A DNA stretch of 64,000 nt. Origin: Bacteroidota bacterium. GTDB lineage: Bacteria > Bacteroidota > Bacteroidia > B-17B0 > Aurantibacillaceae. The stretch spans positions 124,001 to 188,000 of the forward strand of contig JAJNDK010000002.1 in NCBI GenBank assembly GCA_021156365.1, written 5' to 3'. The notes under the pieces were generated by a model. That model did no database searches. It was not told where the DNA came from and saw only the letters and a list, made by a program, of their open reading frames with translations. The position numbers were made by a program, and so were the translations under genes. Of the stretch, positions 17,663 to 26,309 are shown piece by piece (positions within the stretch are counted from its first letter, which is position 1; every line of letters starts with the position of its first letter).

Positions 17663-17670
17663 TAAATTTG
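17663..17670 (+). promoter_or_regulatory. Candidate -7 element for the gene at 17695
   Basis: TAAATTTG matches TAnnTTTG and lies 24 bases before the ATG; it is divergent from the typA element. Confidence 0.45.
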
Positions 17671-17694
17671 CCCTCATAAACGACAAAAACTCAA

Positions 17695-19071
17695 ATGAGC
17701 CAACTTCACCTCTTTTTATCGGCCATGGATGACGCTTCCCTGAACCAGTTAGAAGACCTGAATCTGCGTGGAAAGGAAAAAGAGATCCTGGATTACACCC
17801 TTCGTTTCCGCCACAAGGAGTTTCCGGACAGTGATACGGTAGCCGAAAAGCTGAAAGTGAGCAAAACGCATTTATATAAGCTCAATTCGGTCATTCTTAG
17901 TAAATGTTTTTGCTTGTTTTTCAAAAATGATGTTTTTGCGTTGCTGGATCATTTAAAGCAAAAAGGCCTGTTGGTACTGATGCGGTCGGAAGCCAAAACA
18001 GCCGAACAATCCTTCATTAAAAAAGCATCTGCAACTGAACGAGAGCAGTTTTACCTCCGGCTTTTTCATTTGTTCATTGATGTGCCCTATAAGTTCTTCG
18101 ACAAAAAAACAGTGAGAACCTACGGAGAAAAATACCTGGCCAATAAAGCGGGGAAAACCCTGTCCGATCAGCTGTATGTAGAACACCACATCCTGTTTGC
18201 CGATTGCAACCGCTGTGCGGCACTGAAAAATCCGATAAAAACATTCGGTACCAGCGAACAGGAATTGCTCAAAAAAGAAAAGGAGCTGGAAGGCAGCCAA
18301 CATTACCTGGCACAGTATTACCTGTACCGCACCCTTATCAGCTTTTATACCTGGTACCAGAAGAATCCGGAGCATATCAAGCCCTACCTCAAAAAATGTA
18401 TTGCTCTGAAAGAAGAGATCCGGTATTTCTTCCCTGTCGACATCGGGCAATTCCTGAACCTGCTGTATGCTGATCGCCTGTTTGCAGAACAGAATATTGA
18501 AGAAGCTTATGCCATTTTTAAAAAGGAATTTGAAAAAGGCGTAAAGCAAAACATGTACGGGTATCACTCCCATTGCGAACAATACAGCTTATTATGCATT
18601 CTCAAAGGCGAAACGGAGGAGGCAAAGCAATTGCTCGACAAGGTGTTTTCTCCGCTTATCGAACTGAAAGCAGACATACTGGCTACCCGTGGCTGTCTCA
18701 GCTTTGCCAAACTGTATTTATCGCAAAATGATTTTAAGCTGGCTATGCAGTATATCCAGACGGGAATGAGCATCAACGAAAAAACCACGTACCTGCCATT
18801 TGAGCTGCAGCTTCGTCTTCTCGAAACGATCTGCTTTTACCGGAAAAAAGACTATTTGTTCGGGGAACGACTGGCCGCAAGGAATCTGAAATTTGTGCTG
18901 GCGCAGAATGATAAACCGCTACTGGCTGATTATATCGAGCTTTTCCGGATCATCATCCAGTTCTGTAAAGTGCATTTGAAAGGGAAAAAGATAGCAGAGA
19001 CCGACCGGGAAGAGCTATTGAAATACGATCAGAAATACCTCAACATCTATTGCGGTCTGTTAGCTTTGTAG
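17695..19071 (+). CDS. Unknown helical-repeat protein
   Basis: I do not recognise this 458-residue protein. It has no signal peptide and no membrane segment, so it is probably cytoplasmic. An N-terminal region resembles a helix-turn-helix (DSDTVAEKLKVSKTHLYKLN, about residues 44-63). The rest is all-helical with TPR-like pairs, for example QNIEEAYAIFKKEFEKG (about 266) and NDFKLAMQYIQTGMSI (about 344). Cysteines and aromatics are frequent but no catalytic pattern is clear. It stands alone, divergent from typA and convergent with batC. A regulatory or scaffold role is possible. Confidence 0.6.
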   Translation: MSQLHLFLSAMDDASLNQLEDLNLRGKEKEILDYTLRFRHKEFPDSDTVAEKLKVSKTHLYKLNSVILSKCFCLFFKNDVFALLDHLKQKGLLVLMRSEAKTAEQSFIKKASATEREQFYLRLFHLFIDVPYKFFDKKTVRTYGEKYLANKAGKTLSDQLYVEHHILFADCNRCAALKNPIKTFGTSEQELLKKEKELEGSQHYLAQYYLYRTLISFYTWYQKNPEHIKPYLKKCIALKEEIRYFFPVDIGQFLNLLYADRLFAEQNIEEAYAIFKKEFEKGVKQNMYGYHSHCEQYSLLCILKGETEEAKQLLDKVFSPLIELKADILATRGCLSFAKLYLSQNDFKLAMQYIQTGMSINEKTTYLPFELQLRLLETICFYRKKDYLFGERLAARNLKFVLAQNDKPLLADYIELFRIIIQFCKVHLKGKKIAETDREELLKYDQKYLNIYCGLLAL

Positions 19072-19084
19072 AAGATGATGCCGA

Positions 19085-19783
19085 TTACCAATCCTTTTCC
19101 GGGTTCGTACGATCATTCTTATCTCCTTTGATCTTACGTTTTCCGGCGATCTTCTTCTCATTGTTCTTTAGGGCATCCAGCATCCGTTGGGCTTCTTCTT
19201 TGCTCATTTGTCCCTGCTGAGGCTGCTGTTGTCCCTGGTCCTTTTTATTGTCGCCACCCTTCTTCTCCTCCTTTTTATCTTCTTCTTTTTGATCCTGCTT
19301 GTCTTTGTTCTGCTGTTCCTTCTTTTGCTGCTCCTGGAGCTTTCTCAGCGCATAGGCCAGATTGTAACGGGTACTGTCGTCTTTGGAATTGATCTTCAGT
19401 GAATTTTTATACGCAGAGATCGCTCCCTCATAATTCTTTTGTTTCAGGTACGAATTACCGAGGTTATGGAACACCGTTGTCAGTGTATCCTTATTATTGG
19501 TGCCTCTTACTACATTCTCATACTGTTGGGAGGCTTCACTGAATTTACCCTGTTTGTAATAGGCATTCCCGAGATTATACTCCGCTTTCAGGTAGCCTTG
19601 CTTTTCTTTCAGTGAGTTCAGGTAATTCTTTTCCGCATCGGCATACTTTCCTTTGGAATACTTTGAATTTCCAGAGCGAAGTAGTCCTTTCTCCGTCTGA
19701 GCGTTTGCTATCATGCCCAGGCAGCACAGCAGGAAAGTCAGTGACTTAAACTGCAGGAACGAATATAGATCCGGTTTTTTCAT
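19085..19783 (-). CDS. batC: BatC-like TPR protein
   Basis: Secreted or envelope TPR protein of the Bacteroides aerotolerance (Bat) locus. The ATG at 19783 forms an ATGA overlap with the batB stop and gives a signal-like segment ending IANAQ. Two to three TPR units follow: AEYNLGNAYYKQGKFSEASQQYE, FHNLGNSYLKQKNYEGAISAYK and RYNLAYAL (about 65-150). The C-terminal third is a low-complexity run rich in K, E, Q and D. TPR proteins of this locus are thought to support complex assembly with BatA and BatB. It is the last gene of this operon here. Confidence 0.85.
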   Translation of the reverse strand: MKKPDLYSFLQFKSLTFLLCCLGMIANAQTEKGLLRSGNSKYSKGKYADAEKNYLNSLKEKQGYLKAEYNLGNAYYKQGKFSEASQQYENVVRGTNNKDTLTTVFHNLGNSYLKQKNYEGAISAYKNSLKINSKDDSTRYNLAYALRKLQEQQKKEQQNKDKQDQKEEDKKEEKKGGDNKKDQGQQQPQQGQMSKEEAQRMLDALKNNEKKIAGKRKIKGDKNDRTNPEKDW

Positions 19784-20811
19784 TTGCCAAACAGGTTTAG
19801 TTTTTTCCACCATTCACTCTTGCGCTCATTTATAAAAAACTCGACCAGCAATAAAAGGGCGGCAAAGTAGACGAACCAGATATACTGGTCATCATAATCC
19901 GTGTACATTTTCGATTCGATCTGCTTTTTCTCCAGTTGCTTCAGCTTGTCCATTATAGCGCCAAGTCCCACATCTGCATTGTTCGCTTTTGCATATGCTC
20001 CGTTGCCTGCCGATGCGATGTCCATCAATAGCTTTTCATTCAGCTTTGTCACAACTGTTGTGCCGGCTTTGTCTTTCCGGAAGCCTTGTTTCTTTCCATC
20101 CTGGTACAAAGGAATGGGAACACCCGAAGACGAGCCTACCCCGATGGTATTGATGATCACTCCCTGGGTGGCGGCTTCTTCTGCAGCTTTTATAGCGCCT
20201 TCCTCATGATCCTCACCATCAGTGATAATGATGATGGATTTGTTCTTTCCTATATCCTTTCCAAACGATTCCATGGAAAGCTCGATGGCATCTGTTACAT
20301 TGGTACCCTGCACGGGAACAATTCCGGGATTTATAGAACCTAAAAATAATTTCGCTGCATTGTAATCCGCTGTGATCGGTAATTGTACATAGGCCTCTCC
20401 CGCAAAAACAATGATCCCCAATCTGTCGCCTTCTAATTTATCAATGAATTTCTCCAGTGCCTGCTTTGCCCTTTCGAGGCGATTGGGCGCAAGGTCTTCT
20501 GCCAGCATGGAGTTGGAAACATCCAGGCATACCATAATATCGCCACCCTCGCGTTTTACTTCCTGCATTTTCGATCCGGTTTGCAGGTTGATGATCGCAA
20601 AGATGAGAGAACACATAGCCAGCGTCCAGATCGTGAATTTAGCGATCCGTTTGTCGAGAGAAACATTCGGTGTCATTCTTTGCACCAGACTGTAATCCCC
20701 GAATTTTTTCAATAGTTTCTTACGTCTTTGCAGTACCAGTACAAAGATCGCAATAAGTACAGGCACTATTGCATAGGCCAGGAAAAATTCTTTATTTTCA
20801 AACCTGAACAT
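19780..20811 (-). CDS. batB: BatB-like von Willebrand A domain membrane protein
   Basis: Inner-membrane VWA protein of the Bat operon. An N-terminal helix pair (about residues 8-27 and 57-75) precedes the VWA domain, whose MIDAS motif is seen in MVCLDVSNSMLAEDLAPNRL (about 93-112), with GTNVTDAIELS (about 170) and ITDGEDHEEG (about 198) as further metal-site pieces. A C-terminal membrane helix (about 308-325) is followed by basic residues. It abuts batA (next base) and overlaps batC by 4 bases, so translation is probably coupled. Confidence 0.9.
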   Translation of the reverse strand: MFRFENKEFFLAYAIVPVLIAIFVLVLQRRKKLLKKFGDYSLVQRMTPNVSLDKRIAKFTIWTLAMCSLIFAIINLQTGSKMQEVKREGGDIMVCLDVSNSMLAEDLAPNRLERAKQALEKFIDKLEGDRLGIIVFAGEAYVQLPITADYNAAKLFLGSINPGIVPVQGTNVTDAIELSMESFGKDIGKNKSIIIITDGEDHEEGAIKAAEEAATQGVIINTIGVGSSSGVPIPLYQDGKKQGFRKDKAGTTVVTKLNEKLLMDIASAGNGAYAKANNADVGLGAIMDKLKQLEKKQIESKMYTDYDDQYIWFVYFAALLLLVEFFINERKSEWWKKLNLFGK

Positions 20812-21819
20812 TTATGGTACCGTTTTAAATAGTGTATTCCTTAATATAAATTCCAGCAACAATGCGATGGCTGCTACACAGGCAAAGAAGAAAAACCGTT
20901 CTGCCTTATTACTGAAGCTCTGTTCATTGATAACCGTTTTTTCCATCTTATCGATCTCACCGTATACTTTCTTCAGGCTCTTGTTGTCTGTTGCACGGAA
21001 ATACCTTCCCCCGGTCATGTCGGAGATCTTCGTCATTACATCCTCGTCGATCTCCACGTCGATATAATCGAATTCGATGTGTCCGTTCGGGTAGATGTAA
21101 ACGGGTGTATACGCTTTTCCTCTTGTTCCCACACCGATCGTATAAATGCGGACACCGAATGTTTTGGCGATCTCACCTGCTGTAAGCGGCGCTATCTCTC
21201 CCACATTGCTCACGCCGTCGGACAATAAAATAACTACTTTGCTTTTCGCTTTACTGTCTTTGATACGTGCTACGGCATCGGCAAGTCCCACACCAATAGC
21301 AGTTCCATCTGCGAGCTGACCGGTTTTAACTTCGGCGATAATGTTTTTGAGGATCGCATGATCGGTGGTAAGCGGACATTGCGTAAAGGCCTCACCACTA
21401 AAGATCACCAGGCCCATCCGGTCATTCGGTCGCGAATCAATGAATTCCTGCGCTACTTCTTTGGCAGCTTCGAGGCGGTTCGGATCAAAATCTTTTGCGA
21501 GCATCGAATGGCTCACGTCCATACACAACACAATATCGATCCCTTCTGCTTTTACATCTTTCCAGCTGGTGCGAGATTGCGGGCGGGCAAAAATGCAAAT
21601 GATGGCGGAGAATGCGATCAGGCGCAAAGCGAATAAGGAATGGCGGAGATGCACTCTTAAAGATGTCTGCACCTTACCGAGGCTATGGAGTGAAGAGAAG
21701 CTGAATTCGCCTTCCTGATCCCTGTTGCGCCATATATACCAGGCAATAAGCACAGGGAAGATCAGGAAAAGCCAGAATGCATCCTTATTGGTAAACGTTA
21801 TATCTTCAAAAAAACTCAC
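20812..21819 (-). CDS. batA: BatA-like von Willebrand A domain membrane protein
   Basis: Paralogue of the adjacent batB and probably its partner. Two N-terminal helices (about residues 13-30 and 60-78) come before the VWA domain with the MIDAS motif VLCMDVSHSMLAKDFDPNRL (about 95-114), GTAIGVGLADA and LLSDGVSNVGE. A membrane helix lies near the C-terminus (about 310-327). It overlaps the upstream gene by 4 bases. The locus is tied to oxygen tolerance in Bacteroides and to stress elsewhere; the mechanism is not settled. Confidence 0.9.
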   Translation of the reverse strand: MSFFEDITFTNKDAFWLFLIFPVLIAWYIWRNRDQEGEFSFSSLHSLGKVQTSLRVHLRHSLFALRLIAFSAIICIFARPQSRTSWKDVKAEGIDIVLCMDVSHSMLAKDFDPNRLEAAKEVAQEFIDSRPNDRMGLVIFSGEAFTQCPLTTDHAILKNIIAEVKTGQLADGTAIGVGLADAVARIKDSKAKSKVVILLSDGVSNVGEIAPLTAGEIAKTFGVRIYTIGVGTRGKAYTPVYIYPNGHIEFDYIDVEIDEDVMTKISDMTGGRYFRATDNKSLKKVYGEIDKMEKTVINEQSFSNKAERFFFFACVAAIALLLEFILRNTLFKTVP

Positions 21820-22808
21820 GGCTGCGTCGTATTAAACTGTGAATTTTCCGGTGTGATCTCTTCTCTCAGGGTTCCTTTCACAAACTCGAATGCATTGTTC
21901 AGTGTCATTTCATTCTCTACATCTATCGGAAGAGCCTTTGCAAATTTCACCATGTCGGCCAGGCGAAGGATCTGCTGCAGGCGGTCTTTGCTCACGCTGT
22001 CGATCACCTGTGATTTCATTACCTGCATGATCTCCTCGGAAGTGAGTTCCATGGCCATTACGTCGTATCTGCCTTCTATGTATACACGCAATACGTCGGT
22101 AACAGCGGTGTAATATTCCTTTGTTTTTCCCTCCTGCCACAATTTCGCTTCACGGATCTTTTCCAGGTTTTGCAGGGCAGTGATATGCGGAGGGATCCTT
22201 GGTTTGCGGATCTCTTCTACCGGTTTTTGTTTCCTGCTTTTACTCACCCGGTAAATGATATAATACAGCAAGGCAAGTGCTGCAAGGATAGCCGCACCCC
22301 AATAAATATAGGGCAGGTATTCTTTCCAGTCGCTTGGCTCATCAAAAACGGGCTTGATATCTTTTATGGAAACTTCGCTGGTATCGGTAGGAATGGTCAT
22401 TACCTCCAGCGAAAGTGTTTGCGTGCTCACCGGCCGGGCAGTATCGTCGTTCACGATAAAATCAAAGGAAGGGATCGCCCACATCCCTGAATCAAAGGAC
22501 GTGACATAAATGGTCTGGTGCTGCTGAATGTTTTTCGGATCGTTCTTGTCAGGAATGGTTGTATCGATCTGCGATACATTCACCACTTCCACTTTCGAGG
22601 CAATCGAATCCCCAATAGCAGGCCACTTGATCTTTAACGTTTTCTTATCTCCTTTGTAATTGATGAACAGGTCGATCTTGGCCTGCTCTCCAATGCGGAT
22701 CTTACTGGTATCGATAAGCGCATACGCCTGCACTTCCTGCGCAAACGAGATCCTTTGCAGCAGGAGAAGGCACAGTAGTGAACAATATAGAAGGAAATTT
22801 TTTTTCAT
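21816..22808 (-). CDS. Bat-operon membrane protein of unknown function
   Basis: Signal peptide (residues 1-23, ending SFAQ), then a beta-rich periplasmic part (KIRIGEQAKIDLFINYKGDKK, about 38-58) that resembles the N-terminus of BatD-type proteins. One membrane helix (about 168-187, YWGAAILAALALLYYIIYRV) leads to a cytoplasmic helical domain with EYYTAVTDVLRVYIEGRYDVMAMELTSEE cut here to its ends, a pattern typical of the small protein between DUF58 and BatA. It follows the DUF58 gene at once and overlaps batA by 4 bases. Its exact role is unknown; it may feed periplasmic signals to the VWA pair. Confidence 0.75.
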   Translation of the reverse strand: MKKNFLLYCSLLCLLLLQRISFAQEVQAYALIDTSKIRIGEQAKIDLFINYKGDKKTLKIKWPAIGDSIASKVEVVNVSQIDTTIPDKNDPKNIQQHQTIYVTSFDSGMWAIPSFDFIVNDDTARPVSTQTLSLEVMTIPTDTSEVSIKDIKPVFDEPSDWKEYLPYIYWGAAILAALALLYYIIYRVSKSRKQKPVEEIRKPRIPPHITALQNLEKIREAKLWQEGKTKEYYTAVTDVLRVYIEGRYDVMAMELTSEEIMQVMKSQVIDSVSKDRLQQILRLADMVKFAKALPIDVENEMTLNNAFEFVKGTLREEITPENSQFNTTQP

Positions 22809-23675
22809 CTATCTGCGTTTGAACATGGTCATTAATGGCTGTATGTACGACTGATCGGTTCGCAGGCGAACATGATCAACGCCCGCCCGGTTAAATATCT
22901 CTTTTAATTTTTGCTCTTTCAGTATAGCATTGGCCCTCATCTTTTTTTGAAAGTCGGACCCTGATGTGTTTACCCATTTGATCTCACCGGTTTCAAAATC
23001 TTTCAGTTTCACGAGGCCGATCGGTGGAATTTCCTGTTCGCTTCTATCATATACTTCAAGCGCTACGAGGTCATGTTTTTTATTGGCGATCTTCAGTGCG
23101 TCGTTGAAATAATTGGTATCCATAAAATCGGAGATCAGAAAGGCAATGCTCTTTTTCTTGATCACATTGGTCAGATATTTCAAAGGAACAGCCAGATCCG
23201 TTTTTGTGTTTTCGGGTTCAAGGTTCACCAGTTCGCGAATGATACGCAGAATATGTGTTTTCCCTTTTTTCGGAGGGATGAATTTTTCGATCTTATCACT
23301 GAAAAAGATCACCCCTATTTTATCGTTGTTGGTGGAAGCCGAAAAAGCGATGACAGCGCACAATTCCGTTATCAGGTCCTTCTTTGTCTGTTTGTGTGTT
23401 CCGAACAAAGCAGAAGCGCTCACATCCACCATCAATACCACATTTAGCTCACGCTCCTCTTCAAACACTTTTACATACGGCGTATTAAAACGGGCCGTTA
23501 CGTTCCAGTCGATGGTGCGCACATCATCTCCAGGAGTGTATTCTCTTACCTCGCTAAAAGCCATACCCCTGCCCTTGAACGCGCTATGATACTCCCCCGA
23601 AAAAACCTGGGAAGACAAACCGCGTGTCTTGATCTCGATCTTGCGTACTTTTTTTAAAAGTGTCTGGGTATCCAT
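22809..23675 (-). CDS. DUF58 domain protein of the MoxR/Bat operon
   Basis: Cytoplasmic DUF58 protein (a VWA-like fold). Diagnostic segments are FKGRGMAFSEVREYTPGDDVRTIDW (in part, about residues 34-58), NVVLMVDVSASALFGT (about 78) and FLISDFMD (about 180). It has 288 residues, no signal peptide and no membrane helix. DUF58 genes almost always follow moxR, as here, and the pair probably acts as a chaperone-like module on the membrane VWA proteins downstream. A structured 82-base linker separates it from moxR. Confidence 0.9.
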   Translation of the reverse strand: MDTQTLLKKVRKIEIKTRGLSSQVFSGEYHSAFKGRGMAFSEVREYTPGDDVRTIDWNVTARFNTPYVKVFEEERELNVVLMVDVSASALFGTHKQTKKDLITELCAVIAFSASTNNDKIGVIFFSDKIEKFIPPKKGKTHILRIIRELVNLEPENTKTDLAVPLKYLTNVIKKKSIAFLISDFMDTNYFNDALKIANKKHDLVALEVYDRSEQEIPPIGLVKLKDFETGEIKWVNTSGSDFQKKMRANAILKEQKLKEIFNRAGVDHVRLRTDQSYIQPLMTMFKRR

Positions 23676-23698
23676 TAATGAATTAAGAATGTAGAATT

Positions 23699-23754
23699 AT
23701 GAATTAAAAATTATCAACGCAAATGAATTTTCATTCCGCATTTTTAATTTTCAT
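23699..23754. repeat. AT-rich inverted repeat between moxR and the DUF58 gene
   Basis: ATGAATTAAAAAT at 23699 is almost the reverse complement of ATTTTTAATTTTCAT at 23740. Between them AATGAATTTTCATT (23722) is itself a near-perfect palindrome. It could form an intra-operon hairpin affecting transcript ratios. Confidence 0.55.
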
Positions 23755-23757
23755 TTG

Positions 23758-24747
23758 CTACGGAACTTCTACTGTGTTCAGGATCTCGTTCACGATATGC
23801 TCTGTAGAGATATTCTCTGCTTCCGCTTCGTAAGTCAGGCCGATACGGTGACGAAGGATATCCATACACACAGCGCGCACATCTTCAGGGATCACATAGC
23901 CCCTGCGTCTGATGAATGCATATGCTTTGGCAGCCAGGGCCAGGTTGATACTTGCACGGGGCGATCCTCCGAAATTGATCAGCGGAGCAAATTTCTCCAG
24001 CTTGTGCTCTTTCGGAAAACGGGTGGCAAATACAATGTCAACAATATAGCGTTCGATCTTTTCATCCATGTAAACATCACGAACGATCTTGCGCGCTTCT
24101 ACAATGCTCTCAGGTGATAATACGGTATTCGGAGTTGGCATTCCTGCCGCAGAAATATTGCTTGCAATGATCTTTCTTTCTTCATCCTTGCTTGGGTAAC
24201 CGATCACTACTTTCAGCATGAAACGATCCACCTGTGCTTCCGGTAGCGGATAGGTTCCCTCCTGCTCCACCGGGTTCTGAGTAGCCAGTACCAGGAAGGG
24301 GTTTGGTAATTTGAATGTTTGTTCACCAATAGTTACCTGCTTTTCCTGCATGGCTTCGAGCAAGGCACTCTGCACTTTTGCCGGGGCACGGTTGATCTCA
24401 TCTGCCAAAACGAAATTGGCAAAGATCGGCCCTTTTTTAATGGTGAATTCTTCCCGTTTCTGATTATAGATCATTGTACCAACCAGATCGGCAGGTAAAA
24501 GATCGGGAGTAAACTGGATACGGCTGAATTGCCCGCCGATACACTTGCTCAGTGTATTGATAGCAAGGGTTTTTGCAAGGCCCGGAACACCTTCCAGTAG
24601 CACATGCCCGTTCGACAATAATCCGATAAGCAAACGCTCCACCATGTAACGTTGTCCGACAATTACTTTGTCCATCTCGTTAAAAAGCAGATCTACAAAT
24701 GCACTTTCTTTCTGGATACGTTCGTTGATTTCTCTAATGTCTGTCAT
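23758..24747 (-). CDS. MoxR family AAA+ ATPase
   Basis: AAA+ ATPase of the MoxR branch, a chaperone-like enzyme that helps fold or load VWA partners. Walker A is LEGVPGLAKT (about residues 53-62), Walker B is FVLADEINRAP (about 113-123), and the sensor region includes LATQNPVEQEGTYPLPEAQ and DRF. The C-terminal lid has GGSPRASINL. At 329 residues it is normal. First gene of the run moxR - DUF58 - membrane protein - batA - batB - batC. A TAAATTTG element lies 25 bases before the start. Confidence 0.94.
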   Translation of the reverse strand: MTDIREINERIQKESAFVDLLFNEMDKVIVGQRYMVERLLIGLLSNGHVLLEGVPGLAKTLAINTLSKCIGGQFSRIQFTPDLLPADLVGTMIYNQKREEFTIKKGPIFANFVLADEINRAPAKVQSALLEAMQEKQVTIGEQTFKLPNPFLVLATQNPVEQEGTYPLPEAQVDRFMLKVVIGYPSKDEERKIIASNISAAGMPTPNTVLSPESIVEARKIVRDVYMDEKIERYIVDIVFATRFPKEHKLEKFAPLINFGGSPRASINLALAAKAYAFIRRRGYVIPEDVRAVCMDILRHRIGLTYEAEAENISTEHIVNEILNTVEVP

Positions 24748-24772
24748 AATATGAGCCTTGTTTGATAGTGTG

Positions 24773-24780
24773 CAAATTTA
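24773..24780 (-). promoter_or_regulatory. Candidate -7 element of the moxR-bat operon
   Basis: TAAATTTG on the minus strand, an exact TAnnTTTG match, 25 bases upstream of the moxR ATG. The -33 box is not evident. Confidence 0.45.
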
Positions 24781-24934
24781 ACGTAGGCACACTTGTTAAG
24801 TTCGTTAAAATATGTTAACCCGCCACAATAAAATGCAAAGACGTTAAAATAGCTTAATCCGTTATCAATACAGGGGTTTGGAAGGTTTTTTCCCTCTTAA
24901 AATGCCCATCCGGACATTTTACATGGCAGCCGGT

Positions 24935-26194
24935 CTAACGGAAACGGAGGGCTTTGATAGGGGTGATCCGGGTGATCACGAGGGTGGGAAGCAGCATCAT
25001 AAGAAAACACACTACTATGGTACCAACATTTAAAAGCAGGACGTGAATAATATCAAAATTAACCGGAACAAAATCGATGTAATACACTTTCTTATCCAGT
25101 CGGATCCAATGAAAGTATTTTTGCAGCAGGCAAAGACCAATTCCAATCGTGTTTCCGGCAATGAGACCTTTTCCGATCAGGCGACTGGCCTGGTGCAGAA
25201 AAATAATGCGGATGCCGGCATTGGTGGATCCGAGGGCTTTCAGTAAACCGATCATATTGGTTCGTTCGAGGATCAGGATCAATAAAGCAGAGATCATATT
25301 GATAGCAGCAACAGCTATCATCAGTGAAATGATGATGATCGCATTGGAGTCCATCAGGTCCAGCCAGCTAAAGATCCCCGAATTGCTTTCCTTGATACTT
25401 TGCGCTGAATATTCATAGCCGATCACTTCATTCACTTCGTCGTTTACCTGGTCTATTTTCGAAAGGTCGCTTATTCCGATCTCGAAGCCACCTACCTGGT
25501 CGGGCGCCCAGTAATTCAGTCTGCGGATCTGGCGTATGTCTGCAAATACTGTTTTTGAATCCAGTTCTTCAAAGCCCGTATCATAAATGCCACATACCCT
25601 GAAATCACGTACCCTTTGTTCGTATTGCGTATAATTCACAGAGTCATCGGCTGGCTTCTTATTTATGAAATACACCAGCAGCTTATCATTTATTCCCACG
25701 TTCAGTTTATCTGCAATGCTTTGCGAGATCAGGATCTCTTTGGAGGACGCGCTGTCTGCAAAGTCAATTACTTTCCCGGCCTTCAGATTTTTTTGGAGGA
25801 AATCCCAATTGTAGCGCTTATCCACTCCTTTTACAACCACTCCTTCGTTATCCGTTTTCGTTCGGATAATTCCATTCTTGGTGGCAAACACCTGTATATA
25901 ATTAATATACGGTTGGCTGCGGAGGTCCAGGATAAAACCCTGGTTTTGGGCAATGGGCTGTGGCTCGAAAGACACATTATTATCCATTTTCACAATGCTG
26001 ATGTGCGAGCCGAATCCAATCACTTTGCTTTTGATCTCGTTTTGAAAGCCGGTGACGATGGCAAGGGTGATGATCATCACGGCGATGCCTAATGCAATGC
26101 CACCTACCGCGATCTTAACGATAGGACGGGCAATGCTTTTTTTTCCACCGGAGGATGCTGAAATTTTAGCGGATATGAAACTGTGAAAATTCAA
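24935..26194 (-). CDS. FtsX-like permease of the LolC/LolE type
   Basis: Inner-membrane subunit of an ABC exporter, probably for lipoprotein release or a MacB-like function. The order is an N-terminal helix (IVKIAVGGIALGIAVMIITLAIV, about residues 27-48), a large periplasmic domain, then three C-terminal helices (about 270-300, 330-345, 385-410) with the family motif LERTNMIGLLKALGSTNAGIR cut across the helix end. I prefer the TTG at 26194 (MNFHSFISAKIS) over the ATG at 26248, because a promoter -7 element lies between them. No ATPase partner is adjacent. Confidence 0.85.
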   Translation of the reverse strand: MNFHSFISAKISASSGGKKSIARPIVKIAVGGIALGIAVMIITLAIVTGFQNEIKSKVIGFGSHISIVKMDNNVSFEPQPIAQNQGFILDLRSQPYINYIQVFATKNGIIRTKTDNEGVVVKGVDKRYNWDFLQKNLKAGKVIDFADSASSKEILISQSIADKLNVGINDKLLVYFINKKPADDSVNYTQYEQRVRDFRVCGIYDTGFEELDSKTVFADIRQIRRLNYWAPDQVGGFEIGISDLSKIDQVNDEVNEVIGYEYSAQSIKESNSGIFSWLDLMDSNAIIIISLMIAVAAINMISALLILILERTNMIGLLKALGSTNAGIRIIFLHQASRLIGKGLIAGNTIGIGLCLLQKYFHWIRLDKKVYYIDFVPVNFDIIHVLLLNVGTIVVCFLMMLLPTLVITRITPIKALRFR

Positions 26195-26219
26195 AAATTG
26201 GAACTTTATTTGTATCTTA

Positions 26220-26248
26220 CAAAGGTAACAATAGGATGCAAGAGGCAA
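26220..26248 (-). promoter_or_regulatory. Promoter of the LolC/E-like permease gene
   Basis: On the minus strand TTG (26248-26246), then 18 bases, then TACCTTTG (26227-26220), a good Bacteroidota -33/-7 pair. It lies inside the longer possible frame and so supports the downstream TTG start. Confidence 0.5.
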
Positions 26249-26309
26249 TAGATTTTTTTGTACCGATCATGGATACGCCCTTGCGACCTTTGCAGAATTG
26301 AATTAAACA

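Noticed and set aside
24898-24921. Inverted repeat TAAAATG / CATTTTA as terminator of the permease gene
   Set aside because: The stem is short and AT-rich and no T-run follows on the minus strand.
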